Shown one piece after another: positions 1 to 10,700 of a stretch of 64,000 nucleotides of DNA; the stretch's first letter is position 1; each line of letters begins with the position of its first letter. Origin of the DNA: Desulforhabdus amnigena (GTDB taxonomy: Bacteria; Desulfobacterota; Syntrophobacteria; Syntrophobacterales; Syntrophobacteraceae); contig NZ_BSDR01000001.1 of assembly GCF_027925305.1 (NCBI RefSeq), positions 3,986,501 through 4,050,500 on the forward strand, given 5' to 3'. The notes below the pieces were generated by a model. The model was given only the letters and a program-made list of their open reading frames with translations, was not told the DNA's origin and did no database searches. The position numbers and the translations under genes were made by a program.

Positions 1-250
1 CTGGCTGCCGACGAGTCTCATCTCTGAATGCCGCTGGCTTGGGGAGGCGGGATTCACTTTGTATACCCCTCAGAGAACCATCGCGATCCAGATGGGATCA
101 GAAGGCTTTGAAGAAAAGCTGGTTCGTTTGAAAGGCATTTTTGCCATGCTGCGGGAGAATCAGTGGCTGGATTCTGTGACACGCATCGATCTCGATTATC
201 CAAACCGGGCATATGTTGAGAGGCATTTTCCACCGCAGAAGGATACTTGA
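1..250 (+). CDS. ftsQ: Cell division protein FtsQ, C-terminal end (partial)
   Basis: The frame is open from the left edge (second base) to a TGA at 248-250 and gives about 82 residues of the C-terminal part of an FtsQ/DivIB-type protein. FtsQ is a bitopic inner-membrane divisome protein that links early cytoplasmic and late periplasmic division proteins. The segment includes 'GSEGFEEKLVRL' and 'IDLDYPNRAYV', which resemble the C-terminal beta region of FtsQ. The identification rests mainly on position directly before ftsA and ftsZ, the usual ftsQ-ftsA-ftsZ order. The N-terminal POTRA domain lies outside the window. Confidence 0.75.
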   Translation, partial: WLPTSLISECRWLGEAGFTLYTPQRTIAIQMGSEGFEEKLVRLKGIFAMLRENQWLDSVTRIDLDYPNRAYVERHFPPQKDT

Positions 251-391
251 TTTTCTCTAACAAGTGGTATCGTTGAATGTAGTAGAATGGCTTGCGGTCC
301 GGCATGGCGCAGCGTCGTCAGCTCCGGGAGCCATCAACCATAGGATTTGTGCGCCATCTCTCAAGAGTTGAAGGGGGGGGGAGAGGAAGCA

Positions 392-1618
392 ATGGGTAGA
401 AGAGAGGAATTGATAGTCGGCCTTGACCTTGGGACGACCAAGATTTGTGCCGTTGTCGGGGAGGTCACCTCCGAAGGGATCGATATCGTTGGCGTAGGGA
501 CCTATCCTTCCATTGGATTGAGGGGAGGAGTGGTCGTCAACATCGATCAGACGGTACAATCCATCAGGAAAGCAGTGGAAGAAGCCGAACTCATGGCCGG
601 CTGCGAGATTTCTTCCGTCTATGCCGGGGTGGCGGGGACTCATGTTCAAAGCCTCAACAGCCACGGTGTGATCGCGGTCAAGAGCCGCGAGGTGACTCAG
701 GCCGATATCGACCGGGTTTTGGATGCCGCCAAGACCATTGCTCTCCCCTATGATCGTCAAATACTCCATGTTTTGCCTCAACAGTTCCTGGTGGATGACC
801 AGGAGGGCATTCAGAACCCTACGGGAATGGCGGGGGTGCGTCTCGAGGCCAAGGTTCACATCATCACAGGGGCGGTCAGTGCAGTTCAAAATATTATCAA
901 ATGCTGTGAGCGGGCTGGTTTGCAGGTGCAGGACGTAGTGTTGGAGTCGTTGGCTTCCAGTGAATCGGTCCTTGATACCGACGAGAAACATCTGGGGGTC
1001 GCTCTCGTGGATATTGGCGGAGGCACCAGTGACGTAGCTGTCTTTCTGGACCATGCCATCCGGTACTCATGTGTAGTTGGGCTGGGGGGGAGCCATATCA
1101 CATCGGATATTTCCGTTGGATTGCGGACCTCGATGGAAGAGGCGGAAAAGATCAAAAAGAAATATGGCTGTGCCCTGGTAGATCGGATCAACCAGCAGGA
1201 GATGATAGAAGTCGGTTCCGTAGGAGGTCAGAAACCCCGTCAATTGGCACAATCCATTCTTACGCAAATCATCGAAGCCAGGGTTGAGGAGATTATCAAA
1301 ATCATTGAGTGGGAGTTGGTTCGGTCTGGATTCATGGAATCGCTTCATGCCGGTATGGTGCTGACGGGTGGCGTATCGCTTTTACCGGGTATTCGGGAAG
1401 TGGCGGAAAGGATCTTCGATATGCCGGTTCGAATTGGTGTCCCCTTTCATTTCGGAGGGTTGGGCGATGTGGTCAAAAATCCCATGTATGCCACAGCTAC
1501 GGGCTTGCTGGCTTATGGCAGAAAGCATGGAAAAAGTCGTGGACCCATTGATGAAGATTCCAACCTGGTGAGCAAAGTCCTGACAATGATGAAGCGTTGG
1601 TTCAGAGAATTCTGGTGA
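392..1618 (+). CDS. ftsA: Cell division protein FtsA
   Basis: FtsA is an actin-fold ATPase that tethers FtsZ filaments to the inner membrane. The 408-residue product begins with a 'LIVGLDLGTTKICAVVGE' phosphate-1 motif near residues 6-23 and has an 'LVDIGGGTSDVAVF' phosphate-2 motif in the middle. It ends in a basic, aromatic helix ('MMKRWFREFW') of the kind FtsA uses for membrane attachment. The ATG at 392 is preferred over the longer frame from 347 because gagagga lies just upstream and the family N-terminus starts there. It sits between ftsQ and ftsZ, the classic end of the division cluster. Confidence 0.97.
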   Translation: MGRREELIVGLDLGTTKICAVVGEVTSEGIDIVGVGTYPSIGLRGGVVVNIDQTVQSIRKAVEEAELMAGCEISSVYAGVAGTHVQSLNSHGVIAVKSREVTQADIDRVLDAAKTIALPYDRQILHVLPQQFLVDDQEGIQNPTGMAGVRLEAKVHIITGAVSAVQNIIKCCERAGLQVQDVVLESLASSESVLDTDEKHLGVALVDIGGGTSDVAVFLDHAIRYSCVVGLGGSHITSDISVGLRTSMEEAEKIKKKYGCALVDRINQQEMIEVGSVGGQKPRQLAQSILTQIIEARVEEIIKIIEWELVRSGFMESLHAGMVLTGGVSLLPGIREVAERIFDMPVRIGVPFHFGGLGDVVKNPMYATATGLLAYGRKHGKSRGPIDEDSNLVSKVLTMMKRWFREFW

Positions 1619-1758
1619 GAGAAGGCCCGTGTGGGATGAGGATGCATGAGGGGGAACGGAGTCTTTCGAAAGTCATTTCGAGTCTATGGCATATATGAGC
1701 GCAATCTTGAATGTAATTTTTTGACATGAAACGTTCAAGCACTGGGAAGGGCACGGAC

Positions 1759-2973
1759 ATGGAAAAAAAATCTGAAAATGTAATCATAACGAACAACAGT
1801 AGAGCGAAAATCAAGGTTTTGGGGATCGGGGGCGGAGGTGGAAACGCTATCAACAACATGATCAACGGTGGTTTGGATGGTGTCGAGTTCATTGCCGCAA
1901 ACACGGACTTTCAGGTATTGGATCAGAATCTGGCTCCCACCAAGATTCAGCTGGGAGTGAATCTGACGAAGGGGTTGGGAGCGGGTGGGAATCCCGAGAT
2001 AGGGAGCAAGTCTGCCCAGGAAGACATAGAAAAGATTCGTGAAGCTGTGGATGGCAGTGACATGGTCTTCATCACCGCCGGTTTGGGAGGTGGGACCGGC
2101 ACTGGAGGTGCTCCCGTCGTTGCGCAGGTCTGCAAGGAAATGGGAGCCTTGACGGTGGCCGTTGTGACCAAGCCTTTTGCCTTTGAGGGAAAGGTGAGGC
2201 ATCGCAATGCCGAGGAAGGTCTCAAGTCTCTTCAGGAGGTAGTGGATACACTCATTACCATTCCAAACAACCGTCTGCTGTGCCTGGCGGACCGCAGAGC
2301 CACATTCCTGGAAATGTTCAAGCGAGCAGATGATGTATTGTTGTACGCCGTGAAGGGAATTTCGGATCTCATTACGCATCCCGGCTATATCAATGTGGAT
2401 TTCGCCGACTTGAGGACCGTCATGAGTGAGAAGGGGCTGGCCCTTATGGGGACCGGTGTGGGTGTGGGTGAAAACCGGGCTTCACAGGCTGCGCAACAGG
2501 CGATCTCGAGTCCTCTTCTCGAAGATATTTCCATTCATGGAGCGCGTGCCGCTCTCATCAACATTTCGACCGGCCAGGATTTGGGAATGCATGAGTTTGA
2601 AGAAGTGGCTTCTCTCATTCACAAGGAAATGGACGAGGATGCCAATATCTTCCTCGGCATGGCTCTGGACCCGGCGATTGGAGAAGAAGTTCGGGTAACC
2701 GTAATAGCCACTGGAATCGGAAAAATGGAAAAGCCGTTGAAACAGGAAGCTCCGACGCGCGCCAAGCGTCTTCCCTCGGAAGGAATTGTTCCCGAGTTGA
2801 ATTATGATTATCTTCAAATACCTACAGTGGTACGGCACCGCCCGGCCAGGGAAGAGGCGGCGGTTGAGGAACAGCAGCCCAGGAGACGGACATTCCTTCA
2901 GAAGCTGACGGGAGCTTCCAGGGATGAGGAAGATCTGAGTATTCCTACCTTCATTCGCCGTCAGGCGGACTAG
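1759..2973 (+). CDS. ftsZ: Cell division protein FtsZ
   Basis: FtsZ is the tubulin-like GTPase that polymerises into the Z ring. The 404-residue product has the N-terminal 'IKVLGIGGGGGNAINNMI' nucleotide-binding loop, the tubulin signature GGGTGTGG near residues 109-116, and a C-terminal tail ending 'DLSIPTFIRRQAD', the conserved peptide that binds FtsA. The ATG at 1759 follows gggaaggg and fits the family start better than the frame opening at 1726. The T5-loop region reads 'CLADRRATFLEMFKRADDVL', less typical than the usual LAGKNMSLLDAFK version, but the GTPase core looks intact. Confidence 0.98.
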   Translation: MEKKSENVIITNNSRAKIKVLGIGGGGGNAINNMINGGLDGVEFIAANTDFQVLDQNLAPTKIQLGVNLTKGLGAGGNPEIGSKSAQEDIEKIREAVDGSDMVFITAGLGGGTGTGGAPVVAQVCKEMGALTVAVVTKPFAFEGKVRHRNAEEGLKSLQEVVDTLITIPNNRLLCLADRRATFLEMFKRADDVLLYAVKGISDLITHPGYINVDFADLRTVMSEKGLALMGTGVGVGENRASQAAQQAISSPLLEDISIHGARAALINISTGQDLGMHEFEEVASLIHKEMDEDANIFLGMALDPAIGEEVRVTVIATGIGKMEKPLKQEAPTRAKRLPSEGIVPELNYDYLQIPTVVRHRPAREEAAVEEQQPRRRTFLQKLTGASRDEEDLSIPTFIRRQAD

Positions 2974-3112
2974 CTGCGAGTTGCAGGCTGGAGTCCTCTT
3001 CCAAAAGGTATGAACGGCAGGTGGAGGGCTCCGCTTCCCGGACTACCGGGTCCCTCTTTATATTTACATCTCTTTTGGCCATGGTCCGTGGCCCTCTGAC
3101 AGCAATCCGACT

Positions 3113-4867
3113 ATGCTTTGGAAACTGAAAAAACGCCAGCAGCAATGGCTGGCTGAAGAAAAAGGAACGATCCTTAAGGATTGGGGGGGGAGGATCCGTG
3201 TCGCCCTGGCCTTCCCGAACCGTTATGCCGTGGGAATGTCCAATTTGGGTTTTCAGACGGTTTATGCGGCCCTGAACCAGTTGGAAGAAGTAGTTTGCGA
3301 AAGGGTTTTTTATCCGGAACCTGAAGACCTGGCGATTCTGAGTCAGAATACGGGCAATCTACTCACAGTCGAATCCCAGCGTCCCCTTCAAGACTTTCAT
3401 CTCATTGCCTTTTCTATTCCCTTTGAAAACGACTACACCAATGTCCTTGAAATGCTCAAGTGGGCGGGTATACCTTCTAAGACCGAAGGACGCACTGCCG
3501 TCCATCCTCTTGTGGCTGCAGGTGGGGTGGCCGTGTTTCTCAATCCCGAACCCCTCGCTCCTTTTATGGATTTCATTTTTGTTGGGGAGTCTGAAGCCAT
3601 TCTTCCAGATTTTCATGGCTTGCTGGAGGATCTGCATCGAAACAATCTGAGCAGAACGGAGTTTTTGAGAGTTCTTGCAGAAGAAGTGCCTGGGATTTAT
3701 GTCCCTTCCCTCTATGAGGTCTCCTATCGTTCCGACGGCACCATCAAGTCCATGACGCCTCGGAGAGGGTATCGAATCCCCGAGAAGATTCCTTACCGGC
3801 GCGCGGACCTCTCCAAAAGCATGCCGTGTAGAACCGTCGTTTTCACGCCCCAAACAGAATTCAGCAATGTCATGCTCCTGGAGATAGGGCGAGGGTGCGG
3901 CCGTGGGTGTCGTTTTTGTGCTGCAGGCTATGTATATCGCCCTATGAGGTATCATGGGGCCGGTAAGCTGTTGGAAACGGCGGAGCCTTTGATTTCAGAT
4001 GTTCCGAGGATCGGACTGGTGAGTGCAGCCGTTTCCGATCATCCGGAGATCTCTTTTCTCTGCCGCTCTCTTTTGGACGAAGGGGGGGCGCTTTCTTTTT
4101 CATCACTGCGGGCGGATACCCTCAACCCGGAGATCGTTTCCGCCCTGCAGTCGAGTCAACATCAATCGGTAGCCATCGCTCCCGAGGCCGGGTCCGAGCG
4201 TATGCGGCGCGTCATCAACAAGAACCTCTCCGAGGAACAGATCTATTCCGCCGTAAACCTGCTCACACAAAAGGGGATCCTCCATCTCAAACTTTATTTC
4301 ATGATCGGCTTGCCCACGGAAATGATCGAGGATCTCGAGGCCATTGTCGATCTGGCCAAAGGTGTGAAGCACCACGTTCTCAGGATCAGCCGGGGACGCA
4401 AACAGCTCGGAACCATCACACTCAGCATTCATGGCTTTGTTCCCAAAGCCTTTACCCCGTTCCAGTGGGTATCCTTTGCCGGGGTCCGCGAATTGAAAGA
4501 ACGGGCAAAGTGGATTCAGAAAGCGCTCCAAAAGGTTCCCAATGTTCGAGTTCACTTCGATATGCCCAAATGGGCTTATATACAGGCACTGCTTTCACGG
4601 GGCGATCGGCGGGTGAGTGGATTTCTTGAAAGAGTGGGGGTGGAAGGAGGCTCCTGGACGCAGGCCCTGCGCAATGTCCCGTTCAATCCCGATTTCTGGG
4701 TCATGCGGGAGCGAAATAAAGATGAAGTTTTTCCTTGGGAGATCATCGATCACGGAGTGAAGAGGGCTTACCTGTGGGAGGAATACGAGAGGGCTCTCAA
4801 AGGAATCAGCAGCCCTCCATGTCGGTTGGAGAAAAATTGCCGAAGATGCGGTGTGTGTTCTCCATAG
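3113..4867 (+). CDS. B12-binding-type radical SAM protein (TIGR03960-like)
   Basis: This 584-residue protein has an N-terminal region resembling a degenerate cobalamin-binding domain ('ALAFPNRYAVGMSNLGFQTVY'-type start), followed by a radical SAM core. The 4Fe-4S ligands are C262, C266 and C269 (CxxxCxxC in 'GCGRGCRFC'). The C-terminal end is Cys-rich ('CRLEKNCRRCGVC'), which could bind a second cluster. Family members of this type are widespread in anaerobes and lack an established reaction, so no substrate is proposed. It follows ftsZ by about 140 bases. The start is uncertain because no strong ribosome site precedes 3113. Confidence 0.85.
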   Translation: MLWKLKKRQQQWLAEEKGTILKDWGGRIRVALAFPNRYAVGMSNLGFQTVYAALNQLEEVVCERVFYPEPEDLAILSQNTGNLLTVESQRPLQDFHLIAFSIPFENDYTNVLEMLKWAGIPSKTEGRTAVHPLVAAGGVAVFLNPEPLAPFMDFIFVGESEAILPDFHGLLEDLHRNNLSRTEFLRVLAEEVPGIYVPSLYEVSYRSDGTIKSMTPRRGYRIPEKIPYRRADLSKSMPCRTVVFTPQTEFSNVMLLEIGRGCGRGCRFCAAGYVYRPMRYHGAGKLLETAEPLISDVPRIGLVSAAVSDHPEISFLCRSLLDEGGALSFSSLRADTLNPEIVSALQSSQHQSVAIAPEAGSERMRRVINKNLSEEQIYSAVNLLTQKGILHLKLYFMIGLPTEMIEDLEAIVDLAKGVKHHVLRISRGRKQLGTITLSIHGFVPKAFTPFQWVSFAGVRELKERAKWIQKALQKVPNVRVHFDMPKWAYIQALLSRGDRRVSGFLERVGVEGGSWTQALRNVPFNPDFWVMRERNKDEVFPWEIIDHGVKRAYLWEEYERALKGISSPPCRLEKNCRRCGVCSP

Positions 4868-5015
4868 TGACCGGAAGGGGAACGGCATCTTGATCTTGCA
4901 TATTTAAGATTTTATATTTAGTTGCTAATTTATACAAAATCTATGGAGAGTAGAAAGAGTCCGGACGGGAGTCGTTTTCTCCCTGCGGGGAGAATTTAAG
5001 GAGAACTGAAACAAG

Positions 5016-5915
5016 ATGTCTCAGCAAGATTATTATCAAATCCTGGGTGTTTCGCCTGAAGCTTCGGTAGACGAGATCAAGAAAAATTACCGAAAGCTGG
5101 CTTTGGAAACGCACCCTGACCGAAATCCCAACGATCGGGGGGCGGAAGAACGCTTCAAGAAAATCAGTGAAGCTTATGGGGTCCTCATTGACCCGCAAAA
5201 ACGTGCTCAATATGATCAGTATCGCAACTTAGGGTTCCAGCAGCGTCAGAATGGTGCTGCAGGGGCGGGCTTTGGGTATTCTCAGGAAGAAATATTCCGG
5301 GATTTTTTCAACAGCCGTTATGCTCAAGATGCCTTCTCCGAGATGCAGCGGGAATTCCAGCGCATGGGGTTCCGTTTCGACGATACGTTTTTGAATCGTC
5401 TTTTTTTTGGAGATAAGACCATATTTTTTCAGGGGATTTTTTGGGGCGGCCCCGGCGGGTCGCGGGTCTTCCGCTACAATGGCAGTACTGGACAGAGGGC
5501 GGGAGGACATTCGGCGCACATTCGCAGAAATGTCCCTCCTCAACCTTCGGAGCCCAAGGGTCTTTTGGAACAAGGGATTTCCCTGTTGGGCAAGGCGGGC
5601 AAGAAAATTGGTGGCTACATCCTCAAGAAGGCACTGGGATTGGCAGCCGGTTCTCCCGTAGCCAATGATAAAGAGGCTGTTGGGCATAACACTCCGGATG
5701 TCACTTACGAGTTGATGATTTCTCCTCAGGATGCCGTCACCGGTACCGTAGTGAAAGTGGAGCTTCCGCATATGGGGGAAGGTAAGCGGATCTCCGTGCG
5801 CATTCCACCCGGCGTGAAGTCGGGCACCAAATTGCGGCTAAAGGAAATGGGACGGGCCTTTGCCAACAGCATGCATCACCGGGGAGACTTATATATTCAG
5901 TTGCGTGTCATGTAA
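5016..5915 (+). CDS. Short DnaJ-family co-chaperone
   Basis: The protein (299 residues) opens with a complete J domain (residues 5-70) including the HPD tripeptide at 33-35, which stimulates DnaK ATPase activity. It lacks the CxxCxGxG zinc-finger repeats of true DnaJ. The middle (about residues 75-215) is rich in Phe, Gly and Arg and looks unstructured. The last 70 residues ('[20 protein letters not shown]' onward) match a single DnaJ C-terminal beta domain. It is therefore a CbpA-like or specialised type B/C J-protein, not the housekeeping DnaJ. An aaggaga site precedes the start, and the gene converges on selA with 20 bases between. Confidence 0.85.
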   Translation: MSQQDYYQILGVSPEASVDEIKKNYRKLALETHPDRNPNDRGAEERFKKISEAYGVLIDPQKRAQYDQYRNLGFQQRQNGAAGAGFGYSQEEIFRDFFNSRYAQDAFSEMQREFQRMGFRFDDTFLNRLFFGDKTIFFQGIFWGGPGGSRVFRYNGSTGQRAGGHSAHIRRNVPPQPSEPKGLLEQGISLLGKAGKKIGGYILKKALGLAAGSPVANDKEAVGHNTPDVTYELMISPQDAVTGTVVKVELPHMGEGKRISVRIPPGVKSGTKLRLKEMGRAFANSMHHRGDLYIQLRVM

Positions 5916-5935
5916 GAATGAAGCCATCGCCTTGC

Positions 5936-7366
5936 TCAATCTTCTTTGAACTTTGAAAGGATATCTTTGAAAGCTTGCTGAAGGATCGGGAGTTCGTTGG
6001 GCTGAAGGGTCCGGACATCCATGAGAAAAAGGTCGGATTCGATGCGTCCGATGATAGGGGGAGTGTTGTTTCTGAGGAAAAGCTCAATTTTCCGGGTGCT
6101 CATTCGGTGTGACCGGACCGCAACCACATAGGTCGGGAGGTTTTGTGCCGGCAGAGACCCGCCACCTACCTGCGAGGAACTGGACTGCACTTTTATCTGA
6201 AGGGCTTTGCGGGTATCCGCTTCCCCAATGAGGGATGCCAGGCGATGTGCCCGTTCTTCCAGCACCGGCAGAGGGGTCGTGATCATTCGAAGTGTCGGTA
6301 TCCGCTCCATTGCCAGCCTTTCATCCCGGTAGAGGCGAAGAGTTGCTTCAAGAGCGGCCAAGGTCATTTTATCTACGCGAAGTGCACGCGTCATTGGGTT
6401 TTTCTTGCAGCGCCCGATCAATTCTTTCTTTCCCAGTATGACTCCCGCCTGTGGCCCGCCCAGCAGTTTGTCTCCACTGAAAGTAACGATATCGGCGCCC
6501 CCGCGGACAGTTTCCTGAACAGTGGGCTCACCCTGTAAACCGAAGGGGGCGAAGTTCAGGAAAGAACCGCTTCCCAAATCCTCCACCACCAGCAATCCAT
6601 GCTTTCTCCCCAGGGCGACCATTTCTTCCAGCGGGACTTCCGAGGAAAACCCAATGATGCGGTAATTGCTGGTGTGAACTTTCATGAGCAGCGCCGTCGC
6701 TTCGTTGATGGCCGACTCGTAATCTCTCGGATGAGTACGATTGGTGCAACCCACTTCACGCAGGATGGCTCCGCTGCTGCGCATTACATCAGGAATCCGG
6801 AAGGATCCTCCGATTTCCACAAGTTGTCCACGGGAGACAATGACCTCTTTCCCTGCGGCCAGAGTGTTCAACACGAGGAAGACTGCGCCTGCGTTGTTGT
6901 TGACCACCAAAGCGGCTTCCGCTCCGGTCAGTTCGCACAGTATGGCCTCGGCATGCACGTAGCGTGAACCTCTCCGACCTTTTTCCAGGTCGTATTCGAG
7001 GTTGTTGTAGCTGCAGCAAAGTATTTTCAAACGTTCGACGGCTTCTTCAGGGAGAAGGGATCGCCCCAGATTGGTGTGAATCACAATGCCGCTTGCATTG
7101 ACTACGGGACGCAGGGTGTGGCCACTGATCTGCCGGAGACGATCGAGAATGAGTTGCACGAGGCGTGGTGGTTCGAGGTCGGCCTCATGAAGTGATTCTT
7201 CTTGACCAAGAATGCTCTTTCTTTTGGCCTCCAAAACGTGGCGTATACTTTCAAGAAGGAGTTTACGCGGGTGTCGGGTGAGCGCCTCCTGCAGCGGTTC
7301 CATTTGGAGCAAGGCATCCACACCGGGAAGCTTGCGAAGCAAATCCTGGACTGACATTCTAGCCAT
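5936..7366 (-). CDS. selA: L-seryl-tRNA(Sec) selenium transferase
   Basis: SelA is a PLP enzyme that converts seryl-tRNA(Sec) to selenocysteinyl-tRNA(Sec) using selenophosphate. The 476-residue product has the family N-terminal helical domain ('LRKLPGVDALLQ'), the 'NASGIVIHTNLGRSLL' segment near 90-105, and the PLP-binding lysine K300 in 'SGDKLLGGPQAG'. Length and motifs are normal. selB, selC and selD were not seen in the window. Its presence shows the cell makes selenocysteine, which supports the TGA-containing gene at 46074-46340. Confidence 0.97.
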   Translation of the reverse strand: MARMSVQDLLRKLPGVDALLQMEPLQEALTRHPRKLLLESIRHVLEAKRKSILGQEESLHEADLEPPRLVQLILDRLRQISGHTLRPVVNASGIVIHTNLGRSLLPEEAVERLKILCCSYNNLEYDLEKGRRGSRYVHAEAILCELTGAEAALVVNNNAGAVFLVLNTLAAGKEVIVSRGQLVEIGGSFRIPDVMRSSGAILREVGCTNRTHPRDYESAINEATALLMKVHTSNYRIIGFSSEVPLEEMVALGRKHGLLVVEDLGSGSFLNFAPFGLQGEPTVQETVRGGADIVTFSGDKLLGGPQAGVILGKKELIGRCKKNPMTRALRVDKMTLAALEATLRLYRDERLAMERIPTLRMITTPLPVLEERAHRLASLIGEADTRKALQIKVQSSSSQVGGGSLPAQNLPTYVVAVRSHRMSTRKIELFLRNNTPPIIGRIESDLFLMDVRTLQPNELPILQQAFKDILSKFKED

Positions 7367-7382
7367 TATGTATTCATCCTTC

Positions 7383-7507
7383 CTAATGCGACATTGTCAC
7401 ATTAACCACGGAGACACAGAAGGCATGGAGAAAGACCTTTCAAATGAAATCTCTCTGTTCTCCGTGTCTCTGTGGTCTAGATGCATTCTGACAGTGTCGA
7501 GCTAAGA
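7383..7507 (+). repeat. Dispersed ~125-bp repeat, family A copy 1
   Basis: The element starts 'ctaatgcgacattgtcacat' and ends 'tgacagtgtcgagctaaga', so its ends are roughly inverted. The middle reads as an imperfect palindrome around paired 'cacggagacac' and 'ctccgtgtctctgtgg' segments. Closely similar copies lie at 44997-45120 and, inverted, at 50470-50592, with a partial copy near 30328-30390. No coding function is apparent; this looks like a small non-autonomous or REP-like element. Confidence 0.85.
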
Positions 7508-7754
7508 CTATTGGCAAAATGCAACCCTCTTGTAGAATGAGCAAAAGAGGAGTGTTGCCCACCGGGAAGAGGTGTTGCTTTAATGGAGGCAGACAAGGAA
7601 AAGATATTGCCCGCCCTGCGCTGTTGTGAATCTTTCTTTAACATGATCATAAATCATATGAAAACTTTCTTTCCAAACACATCTTGGTTATATTTCAAGC
7701 TTTGAATCGAATGAAATCTTTTTTGCTTCAGAAACGAAAGGACAATAGGAACGC
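7508..7754. other. Intergenic region upstream of mfd
   Basis: Together with repeat A copy 1 this fills the gap between divergent selA and mfd. A 40-codon ORF (7583-7705, plus strand) starts ATGGAGGCAG, but it has only a poor ribosome site and no recognisable protein character. The region presumably holds the promoters of selA and mfd; no clear -35/-10 pair can be defended. Confidence 0.3.
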
Positions 7755-10700
7755 ATGGAAACTTTGGTTTTTCAGGATGAAGAAATCTCTCCCGACGGAG
7801 GAAAGGTGGACGGAGGGGCCTGGAAAGACAATGTCGAGAAGATCTTATCTTTTTTGAATCACTCGAAAGAATCGTTTTCCTTGCGTGGAACACATCCGAC
7901 GGCTCTATCCTATCTGCTGGCCAAAGGAATAAAGTCTCTCAAAAGGAATTTCCTGTTGATTGCCCCCACGGACCGGGAGGCAGAAAAATATATGGAGGTT
8001 ATTCGTTTTTTTTGGGGAAAAGAGAGTTCCCGGGCGGATACTCCTCTTGCGCAGCGTATCTGGTATTTTCCTTCCCGAACCGGCCGAAAGATACAGTCTC
8101 TCGGCAAGATGGAGACCACGGCCCGCAGGCTGGAGACTCTTTATGCCCTGAGGAACGCATCCTCTCCCATTTTGGTTGTAACTTCGGCCCTGGCTCTTAT
8201 GGAGCGTCTTCCCCTGCCGGAAGATCTCATGAAGCATGCGGAGTACAAGGTCGTGGGAGAGGAGATGGACCTGGAATCTTTTTCCAGAAAACTGGTCGAC
8301 TGTGGCTATTACGGGGTTTCCCTGGTGGAGGAATACGGGGATTTCAGCCGGAGGGGAGGAGTTCTGGATGTGTATGCGCCACTTTATCCGTGGCCGATAC
8401 GTTTGGAATTCTTTGGAGACGAATTGGAATCCATTCGGCTGTTTCATCCCAGTTCACAGCGTTCCATGGGAACCCTGGAAGACTTCATCCTGTTGCCTGT
8501 CAGTGAGATTATTCTGAACGATGCTGCAAAGGAACGGGCTCGAGATGCTGTTTATGAAGATGTGAATAAGGAAAATCTGACTCCTTCGGCAGGGAACGTC
8601 TGGCTGGAGAAGTTTCAGGAGGGTCACCAATTCGGAGCCTTTGAATCGGTTATCTCCATTTTTTATGAGAAATTGGGGACACTTCTGGATTATCTGCCCT
8701 CCGAAACGCTCATGGTTTGGTCCGATGACATTCTCGTGCGGAAGGAAATGAACGAACATTACTGGAAAATGGCGCGGGATTGGGAAGGAAACCGTGCCGG
8801 TGATGAATGGAAAAGACCGCCCGAAGAGCTCTTTGAAGTTCCGGAACGTTTGCTCGCAGCGGCAGATGCGTTCCGGCATATCCGAGTGAATTCCATCGAG
8901 GACCAGGCTGCCGAAGTGAAACGATTCGATTTGGGGGCTGGAGGGCACGAAGATTTGGTCCTCACCGTCAAATCTCACCCCAACAAGGAACGTCTGCTGG
9001 AGCCGCTTGCCCTGCAGTTTCAAAAATGGCAGCGGGAGGGAATCATCGTTTTTCTTGTCTGCCACCAGAAAGGGCAGGCCAAGCGCATGACAGAGTTGCT
9101 CACGGGTTATGGTGTGGACGCCTTGTACAGTCCTTTTCCCTTCGGTGAGGAGTCGTACGGTGCGCCGGCGGTCAAAGTGATTGAGGGGGGGCTTGAAAGG
9201 GGCTTTTTCTGGCCAGCGGAAAGGCTGGCCGTGATTGCTGAAGAAGAGATCTTTGGAAGGCGGTCACATAGAAGGTCGAGGAAGTCTCTTTCGGGTATTT
9301 TCCTGAATTCTTTTCAGGATCTTCATGTCGATGACTATGTTGTGCACGTGGACCATGGAATAGGCCTTTACAAAGAGTTGGTACATTTGAATGTGCGGGG
9401 CATTGAAAGTGATTTCCTGCTCATTCATTACCAGGATGCGGACCGCCTGTACGTGCCGGTGGATAAGCTGCAAAAGGTCCAGAAGTATCTTGGAGTGGAA
9501 GGGCAGGAGCCGCGATTGGACAAACTGGGAGGGAAGTCCTGGGATGCGGCCAAAAAGAAGGCGGCTGAATCTGCTGAGCGGATTGCTGAAGAGCTTTTGA
9601 ATCTCTATGCTTCGCGCGAGGTCAAAGAAGGGTTTCGATTTTCACCTCCCGACAGCCTTTTCCAGGAGTTTGAGACGACGTTCGGCTACGAAGAAACTCC
9701 GGACCAGTTGAAGGCTATTGACGACGTACTGGAAGATATGGCATCTGCACGCCCCATGGATCGCTTGATTTGTGGGGATGTGGGGTTTGGTAAAACGGAA
9801 GTGGCGCTTCGAGCGGCTTTCAAAGCGGTGTCGGATGGGAAACAGGTGGCCATGCTGGTTCCCACGACGATTTTGGCCGAGCAGCATTACCAGGCTTTCA
9901 AGGAGAGATTCGAGGGCTTTCCAGTAGAAGTGGCCAGTTTGAGCCGCTTCAAGACGACGGCTCAGCAAAAGCAGGTGCTGGAAGGGTTGAAAAAAGGGAC
10001 GATCGATGTGGTTATCGGAACACATCGATTGTTGCAGAAGGACGTCGTTTTTCGGGACCTGGGTCTGCTCATCATCGATGAGGAACACCGTTTTGGAGTC
10101 AAGCACAAAGAAAAACTCAAAGAGTTCCGGGTCTCCGTGGACGTTTTGACGCTGACGGCTACTCCCATTCCACGCACTCTTCAAATGTCCCTTTCTGGGA
10201 TGCGAGACCTCAGCACCATTGAGACCCCTCCTCAAGACCGCCACTCCATAGAGACCTTCATGTGCAAGTACGATGACCTCACGATCAAAGAGGCTATATA
10301 CCGGGAGTTGGCAAGGAAGGGACAGGTTTTTTTCGTCCACAATCATGTGCAGAGCATATACCAGATGGCCAATGTACTGAAACAGCTTGTTCCTGAAGCC
10401 CGGCTTGCTGTGGCACACGGCCAGATGAAGGAACGGGAGCTTGAAAAGGTAATGCTCGACTTCATCGCTCAAAAAGTGGATGTCCTGGTTTGTACTACCA
10501 TCATTGAATCGGGCCTGGACATCCCTGCGGCCAACACCATCATCATCAACCGTGCCGATAAGTTCGGACTGGCTCAGATTTACCAGTTGCGCGGGCGCGT
10601 GGGTCGATCCACCGAGCAGGCGTATGCCTATCTTCTCGTTCCAGGTGAAGATCTGATCAGTCGAGATGCTCAAAAACGTTTGAGGGCTTTGATGGATTTC

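Noticed and set aside
257-1054. A long minus-strand ORF opposite ftsA
   Set aside because: It is a shadow of ftsA; the plus strand encodes clear FtsA motifs.
2995-3060. cccgg/ccggg hairpin after ftsZ as a terminator
   Set aside because: The stem is only five bases and no T-run follows closely.
7583-7705. A 40-codon ORF upstream of mfd
   Set aside because: Poor ribosome site spacing and no recognisable protein features; kept only as a note in the intergenic entry.
9642-10673. A 343-codon minus-strand ORF opposite mfd
   Set aside because: It is antisense to the Mfd motor domain and has no protein family features.
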